This document shows positions 52,546 to 62,268 of a stretch of 64,000 nucleotides of DNA, piece by piece (position 1 is the first letter of the stretch; every line of letters begins with the position of its first letter). Below the pieces are notes generated by a model, which made no database searches, had not been told where the DNA came from, and worked only from the letters and a program-made list of their open reading frames with translations. Source of the stretch: JAQUBU01 sp036677685 (GTDB taxonomy: Bacteria; Bacillota; Syntrophomonadia; Syntrophomonadales; Syntrophomonadaceae). The stretch lies in NCBI GenBank assembly GCA_036677685.1, contig JAVBWA010000019.1:62001-126000 (forward strand), read 5' to 3'. The translations under genes were made by a program, and so were the position numbers.

Positions 52546-54598
52546 TTCCGGTGTACTGCTTAACGATTTTAAGCGTTTCACCTGGATCAGTATTACCTAC
52601 CTGCTGGGACTGTTTTTCACAGTTCCCTTAAACCTTTTTTTGTTGTATAACACAGCGGATAAGATAGGGAATAAATACCTCAGTTATTTACGGGTCATGC
52701 AATTTAATATTGATTATTCACCATTTATGCTCATGCTTATAATGATTATTCCTGTACTTACGGGCCTCTTCTTGTTTCGTTATCTGCAGAGCAGCAAGGC
52801 CGCTGATATGGAACACAGCCTGCCAATTAAACGGGATACTCTTTATAATACACATATACTGGCCGGTATCATCATCCTGTCGGTTCCGCTGCTTATTACT
52901 GCTTTACTGTCCTGGGCCGTAATATCCGGGCTGGGGATTGATGCTTTGAGCGGCATGACGGTTCTCAGCTGGCTGGGAATATGCCTGCTCATAAATCTGC
53001 TCTTTTTCATGCTTAGTGTGGCAACAGCCATGATAACCGGTATGTCAAGCGTACAGGGCATCTTGACCTATATTTTTCTTTTCCTGCCCACCGGCCTATC
53101 GGTTCTCATGCTGCATAATCTGGGGATATATATTTACGGGTTTGCTTTTGATTACTATGTTAATCGTATATTTTTATCACCAGTAATGAGGATGATGGAT
53201 CCCGCCTCTCCTATTCAGAATACTCAAATCATATGCTATTTATTGATAACTGTATTCTTGTATTTCGTTGGCCGCTTTCTTTACCAGCGGCGCGAACTGG
53301 AGAAAGCCGGCAATGCTATAGCTTTTGATATTTTACGGCCCATATTCAAGTATGGGGTTACTTTCAGTACAATGTTGATCATAGGCAGCTATTATTACAT
53401 CCGGCTTGGAGGCACGGCCTGGACCTACTTGGGTTACTTCCTGGGCTCGATCCTGGCCTATTTCCTGATGGAGATTCTGCTCAATAAATCGTTAAATGTC
53501 TTTCGCTTAAATAGCTTAAAGGGTTATGGAATTTATGCAATTATAACTATTATCCTAATAGCTGGGCTGCATTTTGATTTGACTGGTCTTGAACAAAGAT
53601 TGCCCGAATTGGCAGATGTGGAAAGCCTTTACCTGGATAGTTCATTTACCGCCTTAAACTATCGCGAACAACCTCGCCTTCAGGATTCGGAGTACTATGC
53701 TTATGAAATCTCTTATCCGCCGGGCAAGCCTATTTATACCGATAAGGCCAATATGGCCCGTATTTATGCCCTGCACCGGAGTATTATTAAAAATTTGGAT
53801 AAGGAAAAAAGCGCCTATCTATCAAGACGGCCCGACTCGTCAGGAGAGTTTGTCAGCCTGGCCTACACCCTTAACAACGGCAGCCATATGTACCGGCAAT
53901 ACTTTTTAAGCGCTGGTGATTACAAGCATTTTTTAAAACCCATTTATGAATCGGTGGAATATAAGCGGTTTAATAATAAGATACTGGATTTAAGCCCGGG
54001 CGATATCAATCTGGTTGAAGTTCATTCGTACGAGTTGGCTAAGTTCGCGCAATTTACCGATCCCCTACAGATTAAACAGGCCGTCGGCATTCTGCAAAAT
54101 GAGGTATTGAAGGAAAGTTATGAAGACATAGAGGAACAGCGGAAACCCTGGTCAAGCATAGATATCCGGACCAACGATCACCATGTGGTCAGCCTGGCCT
54201 GGAACAAGTCCTATGCCGATTTTGAGCGCTGGCTTAAAACTACCGGTAAATACAAGCAATGCCGCATTATACCCGGTGATGATCTGGCTTATGCCATGGT
54301 AAGGAAACATGTGGCGGATGAAAAAGCTGACAACACCGTGCGCAGCTATTACTCCAGCCTGAGTCCCAAGGAAATTCTGGCCTGGGAACAGATGCCGGAC
54401 ACCATAAAAATAAACAATCCCGAGCAATTGGAAATTTGCCTGCGCAAATACACCTATGACGGGCAATCTGATTATGATATTGTCTTCCTGTTGAAAAACG
54501 GCAATTCACTTTACGGCGGCTTCACCCGGGATGACGTACCCGATTTTGTTAAAAACCGCTCAACAGTTCAATTGCCGGGAAATATAAAATCCCTTTAG
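52520..54598 (+). CDS. ABC-2-like permease with large extracytoplasmic domain
   Basis: About 692 residues. The N-terminal ~360 residues hold eight or so membrane helices (ITYLLGLFFTVPLNLFLLY; MLIMIIPVLTGLFLFRYLQ; LLITALLSWAVISGLGI; LLITVFLYFVGRFLYQRRE). The C-terminal ~330 residues are soluble and probably outside. It resembles YtrC/D-type permeases but is larger. Starts at the ATG at 52520 after GGGGGTC. Exporter for an unknown substrate, possibly antibiotic-related as with other YtrA-controlled systems. Confidence 0.85.
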   Translation: MKPTTSFISSGVLLNDFKRFTWISITYLLGLFFTVPLNLFLLYNTADKIGNKYLSYLRVMQFNIDYSPFMLMLIMIIPVLTGLFLFRYLQSSKAADMEHSLPIKRDTLYNTHILAGIIILSVPLLITALLSWAVISGLGIDALSGMTVLSWLGICLLINLLFFMLSVATAMITGMSSVQGILTYIFLFLPTGLSVLMLHNLGIYIYGFAFDYYVNRIFLSPVMRMMDPASPIQNTQIICYLLITVFLYFVGRFLYQRRELEKAGNAIAFDILRPIFKYGVTFSTMLIIGSYYYIRLGGTAWTYLGYFLGSILAYFLMEILLNKSLNVFRLNSLKGYGIYAIITIILIAGLHFDLTGLEQRLPELADVESLYLDSSFTALNYREQPRLQDSEYYAYEISYPPGKPIYTDKANMARIYALHRSIIKNLDKEKSAYLSRRPDSSGEFVSLAYTLNNGSHMYRQYFLSAGDYKHFLKPIYESVEYKRFNNKILDLSPGDINLVEVHSYELAKFAQFTDPLQIKQAVGILQNEVLKESYEDIEEQRKPWSSIDIRTNDHHVVSLAWNKSYADFERWLKTTGKYKQCRIIPGDDLAYAMVRKHVADEKADNTVRSYYSSLSPKEILAWEQMPDTIKINNPEQLEICLRKYTYDGQSDYDIVFLLKNGNSLYGGFTRDDVPDFVKNRSTVQLPGNIKSL

Positions 54599-54679
54599 CG
54601 TGTTAAATTTCCGTTTGGTATGCTCATCTAGAATGAACCGGCATTTTGAAAATCCATAAACTCTTGCTAGCTTCCCTGG

Positions 54680-54716
54680 AGTGTTGTATTATATTTATAC
54701 AACACTTTGCATTTTT
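54680..54716 (+). terminator. Probable terminator of the GntR-ABC operon
   Basis: AGTGTTGTAT and ATACAACACT pair around a 7-base AT loop, followed by TTGCATTTTT, 80 bp after the permease stop. Confidence 0.65.
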
Positions 54717-54745
54717 ATGCATAGTAATCGGAAAGGTGAGACTAT

Positions 54746-55354
54746 ATGGAATTAATTTGCGAATCACAGAATTTTGAGGACTATTTACAGGAGCTTGAAG
54801 TTGTGGACTACCACCACAACTTAATAGCCGGTAAAGTTAAGGAATTGTTTCCCCACCCGTTAAATGAAGTTGAAACAGTAAAAATTGCTTTCGAATTTGT
54901 CCGCGATAATATCGCTCATTCATGGGACATCCAAAGCTCCCGGATTACCTGCAAAGCATCTGAAGTCCTTTATTTTGCAGAGGGTATCTGCTATGCCAAA
55001 TCCAACCTTTTGGCAGCTATTTTAAGAAGCCGGGGCATACCCACCGGGTTTTGTTATCAGCGGCTTACCTTGGGCGACACACCGGAAACGGGCTATTGCA
55101 TTCACGCTTTAAACGCTGTATATCTTCAATCATTACAACGCTGGATAAGGCTGGATGCCCGGGGCAATAAACCCGGGGTCGATGCACAGTTCTCCATTGA
55201 TCAGGAAAAACTGGCCTTCCCGATCAGAAGCGAATATGATGAAATTGACTATCCGGTTATTTATAAGCAGCCCCATCCCAAAACCATATCTGCTTTGATG
55301 AATAATATCGATTGTATTAGGATGTGCGAGTATAATCTCCCGACCGAATTATAG
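54746..55354 (+). CDS. Transglutaminase-like cysteine protease-fold protein
   Basis: A 202-residue cytoplasmic protein of the transglutaminase-like superfamily. The triad is visible: Cys in AEGICYAKSNLLAAILRS (about residue 82), His in YCIHALNAVYL (about 120) and Asp in WIRLDARGNK (about 137). No signal peptide or membrane helix. Such proteins can be proteases, amidases or cross-linkers; spore-protein cross-linking is possible but not shown. GGAAAGGTG precedes the ATG. Monocistronic. Confidence 0.88.
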   Translation: MELICESQNFEDYLQELEVVDYHHNLIAGKVKELFPHPLNEVETVKIAFEFVRDNIAHSWDIQSSRITCKASEVLYFAEGICYAKSNLLAAILRSRGIPTGFCYQRLTLGDTPETGYCIHALNAVYLQSLQRWIRLDARGNKPGVDAQFSIDQEKLAFPIRSEYDEIDYPVIYKQPHPKTISALMNNIDCIRMCEYNLPTEL

Positions 55355-55414
55355 TATAGTCTGCTGGAAAGCTACTTTCCCGGCTGACAGCGCGTTATTC
55401 TGCTTTGTGCAGAT

Positions 55415-55537
55415 TCATAGTCTTCGGTTGTATTTCTTATCCTTACCCAGGTTTTCGGTTTTGTAGGCAAAATATAAGCCTCCCATTGAAAGCACCAGGA
55501 TTAGTATAGCAACGAAAAGATCATGCAGGTTTGACAT
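55415..55537 (-). CDS. 40-residue single-span membrane protein
   Basis: A small open frame with a strong GGGGGATATC-ATG start: SNLHDLFVAILILVLSMGGL, then YFAYKTENLGKDKKYNRRL and TGA. It has one membrane helix (~8-25) and a basic cytoplasmic tail, the form of small transporter-associated regulators. It lies 30 bp downstream of the HlyD-type adaptor gene on the same strand, so it is likely the last gene of the TetR-ABC operon. Function unknown. Confidence 0.72.
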   Translation of the reverse strand: MSNLHDLFVAILILVLSMGGLYFAYKTENLGKDKKYNRRL

Positions 55538-55567
55538 GATATCCCCCTAGTTTTTCTAGATCTCCAA

Positions 55568-56749
55568 TCATTTTGCTTGTGCTTTGATCCGCGTACCCTC
55601 CTTGAGATCGGTGCTGGCATCGTGGACAACTTTGTCGCCTTTTTGCAGCCCCGATAAGACTTCCACATCTTCCTCGTTTTTTAAGCCCAGCTTAATTGCC
55701 GTGTGCACAATTTTGCCGTCTTGAACTTTCATGACCTCATAGCTGCCGTCACCGGTGCTTTTAACCGCTTCCCGGGGCAGGGCCAGCACCTTGTCTTTCC
55801 GGGCGGTTTCTATTCCCACCTCAACTTCATAGCCAGGCTGTAATTTTTCACTTTTATTCACTGCTATAAATACCGGAACCCTTCTTTGTTCAACCCCCAG
55901 GGCGGAAATTTTGACAAAAGCCCGGGGACGGATTTCTTTTACTGCCCCTTCCAGAATTTGTTCCCCCAAAACCGGCGCCGTTATAAATGCTTTTTGCCCC
56001 AGAGCGATATCTTTTATATCATCACTTAGAATCTCTACCTTGATTTTTATTCTTCCAGCCGCACCCACCTGGGCCAGCAAGGTTCCCGGGGAAACATAGG
56101 CCCCGGCTTTCAATGGCAAATCCAGGATAATTCCATCAATAGGGCTTAGGATTTGAAGTGCAGCTTCTTTAGCATTCAACTGTGCCGCCATACCTTCCAG
56201 GGCCTGAACTTTGCTTTGCAGGCTTTGTAAATACGATTCTTGTTGGGTCACCTGTTCACGTAGATTGCGAGCGGCCGATTCCGCCTTCTCATATTCGGCT
56301 TCTGAAATGGCCCCGGATGAGTACAGTTTCTCCTGCCTGGCCAGATTTTTTTCGGCATTTTCGCGGTCAATTTGCAGAGTACTCAAGCTCTGGCGGGCAG
56401 TGCTCAATTCTCCTTGAGTCATGGCCAACTGTGATTCGCTTTGCTTTATTTCCACTTGCAGTTCCGGGCTTTCCATTTTTAAAATAAGCTGGCCGCTGCT
56501 TATCTTATCTCCGGGTTGAACTGCTACTTCACTTATCTTGCCATATTGTTGGGCTTGCATTTCATAATCATCCCCGGCTTCCACATAACCAGTCTCATTC
56601 AGTAGTTTGGCGATGCTGCCCTCCTCTACGGTCAGCACTTCCACTTCCTGTCCGCCTCCTGCGTAAATCCAGGCCAGTACTAATACCACAATAAGAAGCG
56701 CTCCGCCACCCAGCCAGAACTTCCTTTTCAAGCCACTCTCTCCCTTCAT
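55568..56749 (-). CDS. HlyD/MacA-family efflux adaptor
   Basis: A 393-residue adaptor. An N-terminal membrane helix (FWLGGGALLIVVLVLAWIYA) is followed by a lipoyl half domain, a long coiled coil of ~100 residues (QSESQLAMTQGELSTARQSL; YSSGAISEAEYEKAESAARN), a second lipoyl half and a barrel ending in LALPREAVKSTGDGSYEVM. Partner of the ATPase and FtsX-type permease encoded upstream. A TTG at 56731 behind GGGAGA is an alternative start to the ATG at 56749. It is not closely similar to the 12 kb adaptor. Confidence 0.92.
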   Translation of the reverse strand: MKGESGLKRKFWLGGGALLIVVLVLAWIYAGGGQEVEVLTVEEGSIAKLLNETGYVEAGDDYEMQAQQYGKISEVAVQPGDKISSGQLILKMESPELQVEIKQSESQLAMTQGELSTARQSLSTLQIDRENAEKNLARQEKLYSSGAISEAEYEKAESAARNLREQVTQQESYLQSLQSKVQALEGMAAQLNAKEAALQILSPIDGIILDLPLKAGAYVSPGTLLAQVGAAGRIKIKVEILSDDIKDIALGQKAFITAPVLGEQILEGAVKEIRPRAFVKISALGVEQRRVPVFIAVNKSEKLQPGYEVEVGIETARKDKVLALPREAVKSTGDGSYEVMKVQDGKIVHTAIKLGLKNEEDVEVLSGLQKGDKVVHDASTDLKEGTRIKAQAK

Positions 56750-56877
56750 TGCATATCATTAAGCTATGGTCTTTTACCTTCTTCTTCGTAACCTGCAGCA
56801 TTATTAAAATTGAACCTGAGTTCAGATCACTGGTACCAGCAGGGTGGAGGAATTCTCACCTCCCCCCTCACCTGTTT

Positions 56878-59280
56878 TTAATCCTGATTTTTCAGGGCTT
56901 CCACAAGATCAAGCTGTTTCAATTTAGGTACAACCAGGGCAAAACCGGCCAGAATAAAAGCTATCGTTGAGCCGGCAACTATAAAATAGGTTTGGGGATA
57001 TATAATGACCGGCATAGTATATAAATCGGTGCTTACCGCATCGATATACAAGGCTCCCAGCCAACGGCCCAGCGGCAAACCAATAACGATACCGGTTATG
57101 GCCTGAAGTGCGGTCTCTTTAAACAGCAGGCTTCCTATTTCCCGCCGGGTAAAACCAATTACCCTTAAAGAAGCCAATTCCTTTTTGCGCTCATTAAAGT
57201 TCATCAGAGACGAGTTATATATAATAGCCAGGCCGAGAATAGCGCCGAATAATATCATTACCCCTACAAAAAATATCATGCTGGCCATCATTTTATTCCA
57301 ATTGGCCTGTTCCTTGTCCCTGCTTACGACTGAACTTACCGCAGTCATTTTCTCCAGCCGGTCTTTAAATTGCTCTGTCTTTTCACTGTCGACCTTGAGC
57401 ATTAGCGCATTGAACAGTTTGCTTTCGTCAAGCAAACGATTGGCAGTCTCCAAGGAAACGTATGACCCGCCGCCCATCAAGGCCTGGCTTATCCCTGCTA
57501 CTTGAAGCCGCGCCCGGTGGCTGGGGCCTATCCCCAGCTTGCTTTCAACGTATATCCAGTCTCCGGTTTGAACTCTGAGTTTCCGGGCGGTTCTTTCATT
57601 AAGTAAAACACCCTGTTCGGGAATCGTTAACTCTTCGCCGTTCACCGAATATATGCCCAATAGTTTCTCTCCTACCCTCAAGCCCTGCAGGCTGTCGTCT
57701 TCCTCCGGTATTCCCTCGTCATGATTGTTTAAACCGTTCAATACCTTTACCGGAACTTGCAGAGACGGTTCCATCTGTTCAATTTCTCCCCACTGCTGCC
57801 AGTACATTATTTCGCTCTGTTTAAGCGGGGCAGTAAAAGTTACCAGGAAATCATAACGGTTTTCCATGGAAAAGTGGCGCTCCATCATGTAATCGGTAGC
57901 ATCACTGCTGAAAAAGGCCATAATTAAAATAATCACCGTACCTGCCACCCCCAGTACCGTGACGGCAAAACGAGTGCGGTTGCGAAACATGGTTCTAAGG
58001 CTCATTCTCCAGGCACTGCTAAGAGAATTCCAAAAGAAGCTCCATTTTTCAAGAGCAATGCTTCCTCCCCTGGTCGGAGCCTGGGCCCGCATGGCCTCGG
58101 CCGGCTGTATACCAAGAATTCCCCGGCAGGCCAGCAGGCCGGAACTGATACCCACCAATAGGGTGATAACTAGGCTATAGATGATGGCTGTACTATTAAT
58201 ACCACCAATCGTAGCCGGCAGGTTGAAAAACATGGCATACATTTGGGAAAATATAGAAGCCAGGTATATACCAAAAATACTGCCCAATACTGAACCGATA
58301 AGCGATACACATACCGGGTAAGAAACAAAATGAATAACAATCCTGATATTGCTCAAACCCAGAGCTTTCATAACTCCTATTGAAGAACGCTGGGCTTTGA
58401 TCATGCGGCCCAGCAGAAGAAACTGAATTCCCGCAGCGACCAGGAAAAAAATCAAGGGCAGAAAGCGGGAAGAAACCCGCAACCCTTCCAACTCGCCTTT
58501 CAAAGTAACATGACTTAATTGTTTATCCCGGTTATAAGCGGCCAGGTTGCCGTACGGTTCGAGCATTTTTTCCGCTTGCGCTTTAACCTGTGCTTCATCG
58601 GCTCCGGGTGCCAGTTTAAGAAGTACCTGGTTGATCTGCCCCTGCATATTAAGAACCTGTTCAGCCTGCTGGTATGGCATCATTAGCACACCAAACTCCT
58701 CAGGTTCGGGCATCAAGGAAGCGGCGTCCTTCATCAAATATATAAACTCCGGGCTGACTGCCGTTCCGACTACATTTAGGGTTAACTCGCGGTTCCCGGC
58801 TATAACCGTCAATCGTCCGCCCTGCTCCAGATGGTTGGCCTGTGCAAACTTGGGATCAACCAGCACTTCTATTCCCTGTCCGCCTTCCGGAGCAAACATC
58901 CGTCCACTGACCACCTGGATGTGATTCAATTCATTTTCCACCGGCAGGCTGTAGCTGGTTAATCTTAAGGTCCCGCGACCGCCATCCGGCTTAATAAAAG
59001 AGATATCCTTCTGAATTCGCCCACTGACTTTTACAACACCCGGTATATCAGCCAGTCTTTTGCTTTCAGCTTGCGGAGCTTTGACCACTTGTAAAAAATA
59101 GTCAGCAAATTCATTTTCCTGATAGAAAGACTGCTGAGAACGACTCAAATTCATATAAGCGGTAGTCATGGATATATAAATGAGCACGCCCAGCATAACT
59201 ATGGAAACCAGAGCCAGAAATTGACCCCAGGTGCCCCTTACCATCCTTAACAAGCGTCGTTCCAGGACCTGCACTACCAT
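56878..59280 (-). CDS. FtsX-family ABC transporter permease (large)
   Basis: An 800-residue permease with two FtsX cores, one at about 270-400 and one at 675-795. A helix at ~17-40 (GQFLALVSIVMLGVLIYISM) and another at ~435 start the two extracytoplasmic domains. The pattern of 1+3+1(+3) helices is as in YxdM/LolE-like large permeases. Its start overlaps the ATPase stop by 7 bp. It works with the ATPase (59274-59984) and adaptor (55568-56749) as an exporter of an unknown substrate. Confidence 0.92.
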   Translation of the reverse strand: MVVQVLERRLLRMVRGTWGQFLALVSIVMLGVLIYISMTTAYMNLSRSQQSFYQENEFADYFLQVVKAPQAESKRLADIPGVVKVSGRIQKDISFIKPDGGRGTLRLTSYSLPVENELNHIQVVSGRMFAPEGGQGIEVLVDPKFAQANHLEQGGRLTVIAGNRELTLNVVGTAVSPEFIYLMKDAASLMPEPEEFGVLMMPYQQAEQVLNMQGQINQVLLKLAPGADEAQVKAQAEKMLEPYGNLAAYNRDKQLSHVTLKGELEGLRVSSRFLPLIFFLVAAGIQFLLLGRMIKAQRSSIGVMKALGLSNIRIVIHFVSYPVCVSLIGSVLGSIFGIYLASIFSQMYAMFFNLPATIGGINSTAIIYSLVITLLVGISSGLLACRGILGIQPAEAMRAQAPTRGGSIALEKWSFFWNSLSSAWRMSLRTMFRNRTRFAVTVLGVAGTVIILIMAFFSSDATDYMMERHFSMENRYDFLVTFTAPLKQSEIMYWQQWGEIEQMEPSLQVPVKVLNGLNNHDEGIPEEDDSLQGLRVGEKLLGIYSVNGEELTIPEQGVLLNERTARKLRVQTGDWIYVESKLGIGPSHRARLQVAGISQALMGGGSYVSLETANRLLDESKLFNALMLKVDSEKTEQFKDRLEKMTAVSSVVSRDKEQANWNKMMASMIFFVGVMILFGAILGLAIIYNSSLMNFNERKKELASLRVIGFTRREIGSLLFKETALQAITGIVIGLPLGRWLGALYIDAVSTDLYTMPVIIYPQTYFIVAGSTIAFILAGFALVVPKLKQLDLVEALKNQD

Positions 59281-59984
59281 TCAATCCTTTCTGGAGGCAG
59301 GGGATTTTCGTTGGCAATGGTTTCAATTATAATACCGCTGCGCATACGTATAACCCGCTCCGCCATTCCGGCAATAGCCGTATTATGAGTTACAATAATC
59401 ACCGTACTGCCAAACTCCTCTTTGACCTTTTCCAAAAGTTCCAGTATGCCTTTTCCGGTCTGGTAATCCAAAGCTCCAGTCGGTTCATCGCAAAGCAGAA
59501 GCCGCGGCTTCTTGACCAAAGCCCGGGCAATTGAAATCCGCTGCTGTTCGCCGCCGCTCAACTGAGCCGGAAAATGCCGGCTGCGCTCCAGCAGTCCTAC
59601 CCCCCGGAGAGCTTCATCCAGCGGTAATGCATCATCGACGAGTTCGGAGGCCAGGGACACATTTTCAGCAGCCGTCAGGTCGGGAATCAGGTTGTAAAAC
59701 TGAAATACAAAGCCGATTTCCCGGCGCCGGTACATGGTTAAATCCTGTTCATCGGCAGTGCTGAGTTCTTTCCCGTTAAAGAATATCTGACCACTGCTGG
59801 GTTTATCCATCCCGCCCAGCAGGTTTAAAAGGGTACTCTTCCCGGAACCGCTGGGGCCCAATATGACCAGCAACTCTTGTTCAAAAATATCCAGAGAGGT
59901 CTCCTTCAAGGCTTCAACGATAATCTCACCCATATGATATTGTTTACTTACGTTTTCCAATCGCATTAAAACCGGTTTTTCCAT
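59274..59984 (-). CDS. ABC transporter ATPase (LolD/MacB type)
   Basis: About 236 residues: Walker A GPSGSGKSTLLN, Q-loop in FVFQFYNLIPDLTAAENVSL, signature LSGGEQQRISIARAL, Walker B LLLCDEPTGALDYQTG, switch VIIVTHNTAIAGM. I placed the start at the ATG at 59984 (EKPVLMRLENVSKQYH) behind AAAGGA; the frame stays open upstream but that part overlaps the TetR gene and lacks a ribosome site. Coupled to the permease gene. Confidence 0.95.
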   Translation of the reverse strand: MEKPVLMRLENVSKQYHMGEIIVEALKETSLDIFEQELLVILGPSGSGKSTLLNLLGGMDKPSSGQIFFNGKELSTADEQDLTMYRRREIGFVFQFYNLIPDLTAAENVSLASELVDDALPLDEALRGVGLLERSRHFPAQLSGGEQQRISIARALVKKPRLLLCDEPTGALDYQTGKGILELLEKVKEEFGSTVIIVTHNTAIAGMAERVIRMRSGIIIETIANENPLPPERIEW

Positions 59985-60039
59985 ATTATTTTCCTTTCCC
60001 CGTCGGCAAAATAAATAAGCTCCTAAAAATATCCGGCTT

Positions 60040-60681
60040 TTATTCCATGGGTATAATATTGGGTACGTGAAGCTCATCCACAAAAGATCTATCTGTACAA
60101 CCCAGCCCTTTTAAAAAGAAATCACTTATAAGCTTGATCCTGTTTTCAAACTGGGCTTGGTTCAGGGAGGAATCAAAGAGTAAATGAACACCCTGCAGCC
60201 CTGCAATAAATATCAGGGTTGTTTCCTCAACATCCTGGATTTGAAAAACGCCCTCCTCATTGCCTTGGCTTATGATATCGTTCATCAACGGGAATAAAAA
60301 CCCCATATTTTCTTTGACCAGTTGCGCGTGCATGTCCTGGTTATTTTCGCTGTGCAGGTAATTGGTTAAAGAAATGTTGTCGGCATATTTTTTAAGTGAA
60401 TCGTCCCAAATCCGGTGCATTTTTTCCAAAGCACTCAAGCCCGGGATCTTCGCAATTTCGATCTGGGAAGCAAAATACTCACGGGCGTACTCCTGTGCCA
60501 CCGCATTGATTACATCGTCCTTGGACTTGAAATACCAGTAAAAAGTGCCCTGGGCAACTCCTACCGCCTTAACTATATCGCTTACGCTGGTAGCTTTTAT
60601 GCCTTTGCCGTTAAAGAGCTTTTGGGCCGCCAGCACTATTTCACGGCGGCGTTCCTCGGGTGACAATTTATGGCGGGCCAA
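60040..60681 (-). CDS. TetR family regulator
   Basis: A 213-residue repressor. The helix-turn-helix spans about 10-55 (RREIVLAAQKLFNGKGIKAT; VSDIVKAVGVAQGTFYWYFK), and the C-terminal ligand domain is all-helical. TTG start behind AAGGGGG. It heads the leftward operon ATPase-permease-adaptor-small protein. A palindrome at 60715 sits in its promoter region, fitting autorepression and induction by a drug-like ligand. Confidence 0.93.
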   Translation of the reverse strand: MARHKLSPEERRREIVLAAQKLFNGKGIKATSVSDIVKAVGVAQGTFYWYFKSKDDVINAVAQEYAREYFASQIEIAKIPGLSALEKMHRIWDDSLKKYADNISLTNYLHSENNQDMHAQLVKENMGFLFPLMNDIISQGNEEGVFQIQDVEETTLIFIAGLQGVHLLFDSSLNQAQFENRIKLISDFFLKGLGCTDRSFVDELHVPNIIPME

Positions 60682-60714
60682 TAATTTACCCCCTTGTGAA
60701 ATTTCGTTTAATTG

Positions 60715-60731
60715 ATTGACTGTCAGTCAAT
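60715..60731. promoter_or_regulatory. Putative TetR operator
   Basis: Perfect palindrome ATTGACTG-T-CAGTCAAT, 34 bp upstream of the TetR start; the minus strand TTGACT arm could double as a -35 box. The region from here to 60997 is AT-rich with no gene visible, only a small GACCT-A-AGGTC palindrome near 60847. Confidence 0.65.
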
Positions 60732-60997
60732 TTATTTCATTTTATATCCATAAGAGAAATCATTCAACTGTTAATTTTAAGATAATTACCAGCTTTTGAA
60801 CGATTTTTCAAGTTCAAGCCAACTTAAGGCAAGTATAAACTCGGACCTAAGGTCGGAGTCAAATAATTTTTTAGCCAGCCGAGCAAGCAGAGAGTCTCGT
60901 TCACTTTTAATAAAATTAATATAATTTTTGCTATATAAATTTGTTTATTTGTCTTTTAAGAGGCTATTATTTATTGCTTAATATAATATGAAAAAAT

Positions 60998-61018
60998 GGG
61001 GCTCCTTAGAGGAGCCCC
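60998..61018 (-). terminator. Intrinsic terminator, downstream of modC
   Basis: GGGGCTCC-TTAGA-GGAGCCCC with A-runs on the top strand on both sides. On the minus strand the stem is followed by ATTTTTT, so it can end the leftward mod transcript after repeat R8. Confidence 0.8.
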
Positions 61019-61088
61019 AAAAAAGAGAGTGAATATGAGAAAAAGTCAAAGGGGACAGAAACTTAAGCCTCCTTCAACATCTCATCGG

Positions 61089-61210
61089 TTTAAGCATCGG
61101 AAGAAACCGCTGCAACGAGGCGTGAGACATATTTATAATCAGTCCTTTCGCTTCATTCAAGGCACAAAAGGTAATGAAAAGAATTCTTTCAGTCTTTTCC
61201 CCTCGTTATA
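61089..61210 (+). repeat. Dispersed structured repeat, copy R8 (second inner module, no first hairpin)
   Basis: TTTAAGCATCGGAAGAAACCGCTGCAACGAGGCG in pieces: the first hairpin has been cut out and the start is joined to CCGCTGCAACG. The inner part (GACATATTTATAATC, CTTTCGCTTCATTCAAGGCA, GGTAATGAAAAG) matches R6b. The end CCCTCGTTATAAG encodes the last residues of ModC on the other strand. Confidence 0.87.
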
Positions 61211-62268
61211 AGAAAGAGATTTTCCGGCGGCAGGTACAGGTAATAGTTCTCACCTATTTTGAGTTCCTTATTTCGCAGACGGGGTACCCTGACCTCCAAC
61301 TCCGGCTGCATGGCACCCGGGCTGAAATAACAAACCCGGGCTGAAATCTCATCATAAATCCTGTTCGGTGTCGCGGCAAAAGTGTTTTCTCCAGTACCTT
61401 CCGCTATTTTGATATTTTCAGATCTGATGCCAACCCCCACCCGCTGCCCTTTTAACAACGGATTAGGTTTTTGGCCGTTAATCCTAAATAATCCATTAAA
61501 CTCTGAAATATATACCATTGTATTATGGTCATCCGTTTCCTTGACCACAGCGTTATATATGTTTTTCACCCCGGTTAAACGAGCAACCCTGTTATTTACG
61601 GGCTGTTCAATTACGGCCCTTTTGTCTCCCCATTGGAGAACCCGGCCTGCTTCATATACAGCTATTTTCGAACTAAGTTTATAGGCTTCAGCCAGATTGT
61701 GTGTGACTAAAATCACATGCCCGGCAAAAAAATTTTGCAGATCCAATAACTCATCCTGGAGGCTCTCCTTAACAATCGAATCCAGGGCTGAGAAAGGCTC
61801 ATCCAATAGCAAGACCTTGGGTTCCGTGGCCAGAGCACGGGCTATGGCTACCCTTTGCTGCTGCCCGCCCGATAAGTTTCCAGGATAACGCTGTCCGTAT
61901 TCTCCAAGATGCATTTTCTGCAGCAGAGTGTTAACTTTCTCCCCTATCTCTTCTTTTCTCAACTGTTGAATACCAAAAGCGATGTTTTCAAAGACAGTCA
62001 TATGAGGAAAAAGAGCATAGTTTTGGAAAACAAATCCCACTTCTCTTTGCCGGGGAGTAAGATTAACCGCATTCTTCGAGTCAAACAGCATTTTATTATC
62101 AAGAACCACCTGACCTTCATCAGGCCTGCAAAGGCCCGCTATGCATTTTAAGGTCATAGTCTTGCCGCAACCGGAAGGCCCCACAATAGCAAGTATCTCA
62201 TGGTCTACCGCAAAAGCTACATCCAAGCTGAATTCCGGCCAAACCTTCTTAAGCTTTATATTCAGCAT
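61189..62268 (-). CDS. modC: Molybdate ABC transporter ATPase ModC
   Basis: About 359 residues: Walker A GPSGCGKTMTLK, Q-loop in VFQNYALFPHMTVFENIAFG, signature LSGGQQQRVAIARAL, Walker B VLLLDEPFSALDS, switch ILVTHNLAEAYKLS. A C-terminal TOBE-type domain (~230-350) ends YYLYLPPENLFLI, as in ModC. The last residues TRGKD and the TGA stop are read from the reverse strand of repeat R8. Start ATG 62268 is behind AAGGAGGTGG, overlapping the end of modB by 20 bp. Confidence 0.94.
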   Translation of the reverse strand: MLNIKLKKVWPEFSLDVAFAVDHEILAIVGPSGCGKTMTLKCIAGLCRPDEGQVVLDNKMLFDSKNAVNLTPRQREVGFVFQNYALFPHMTVFENIAFGIQQLRKEEIGEKVNTLLQKMHLGEYGQRYPGNLSGGQQQRVAIARALATEPKVLLLDEPFSALDSIVKESLQDELLDLQNFFAGHVILVTHNLAEAYKLSSKIAVYEAGRVLQWGDKRAVIEQPVNNRVARLTGVKNIYNAVVKETDDHNTMVYISEFNGLFRINGQKPNPLLKGQRVGVGIRSENIKIAEGTGENTFAATPNRIYDEISARVCYFSPGAMQPELEVRVPRLRNKELKIGENYYLYLPPENLFLITRGKD

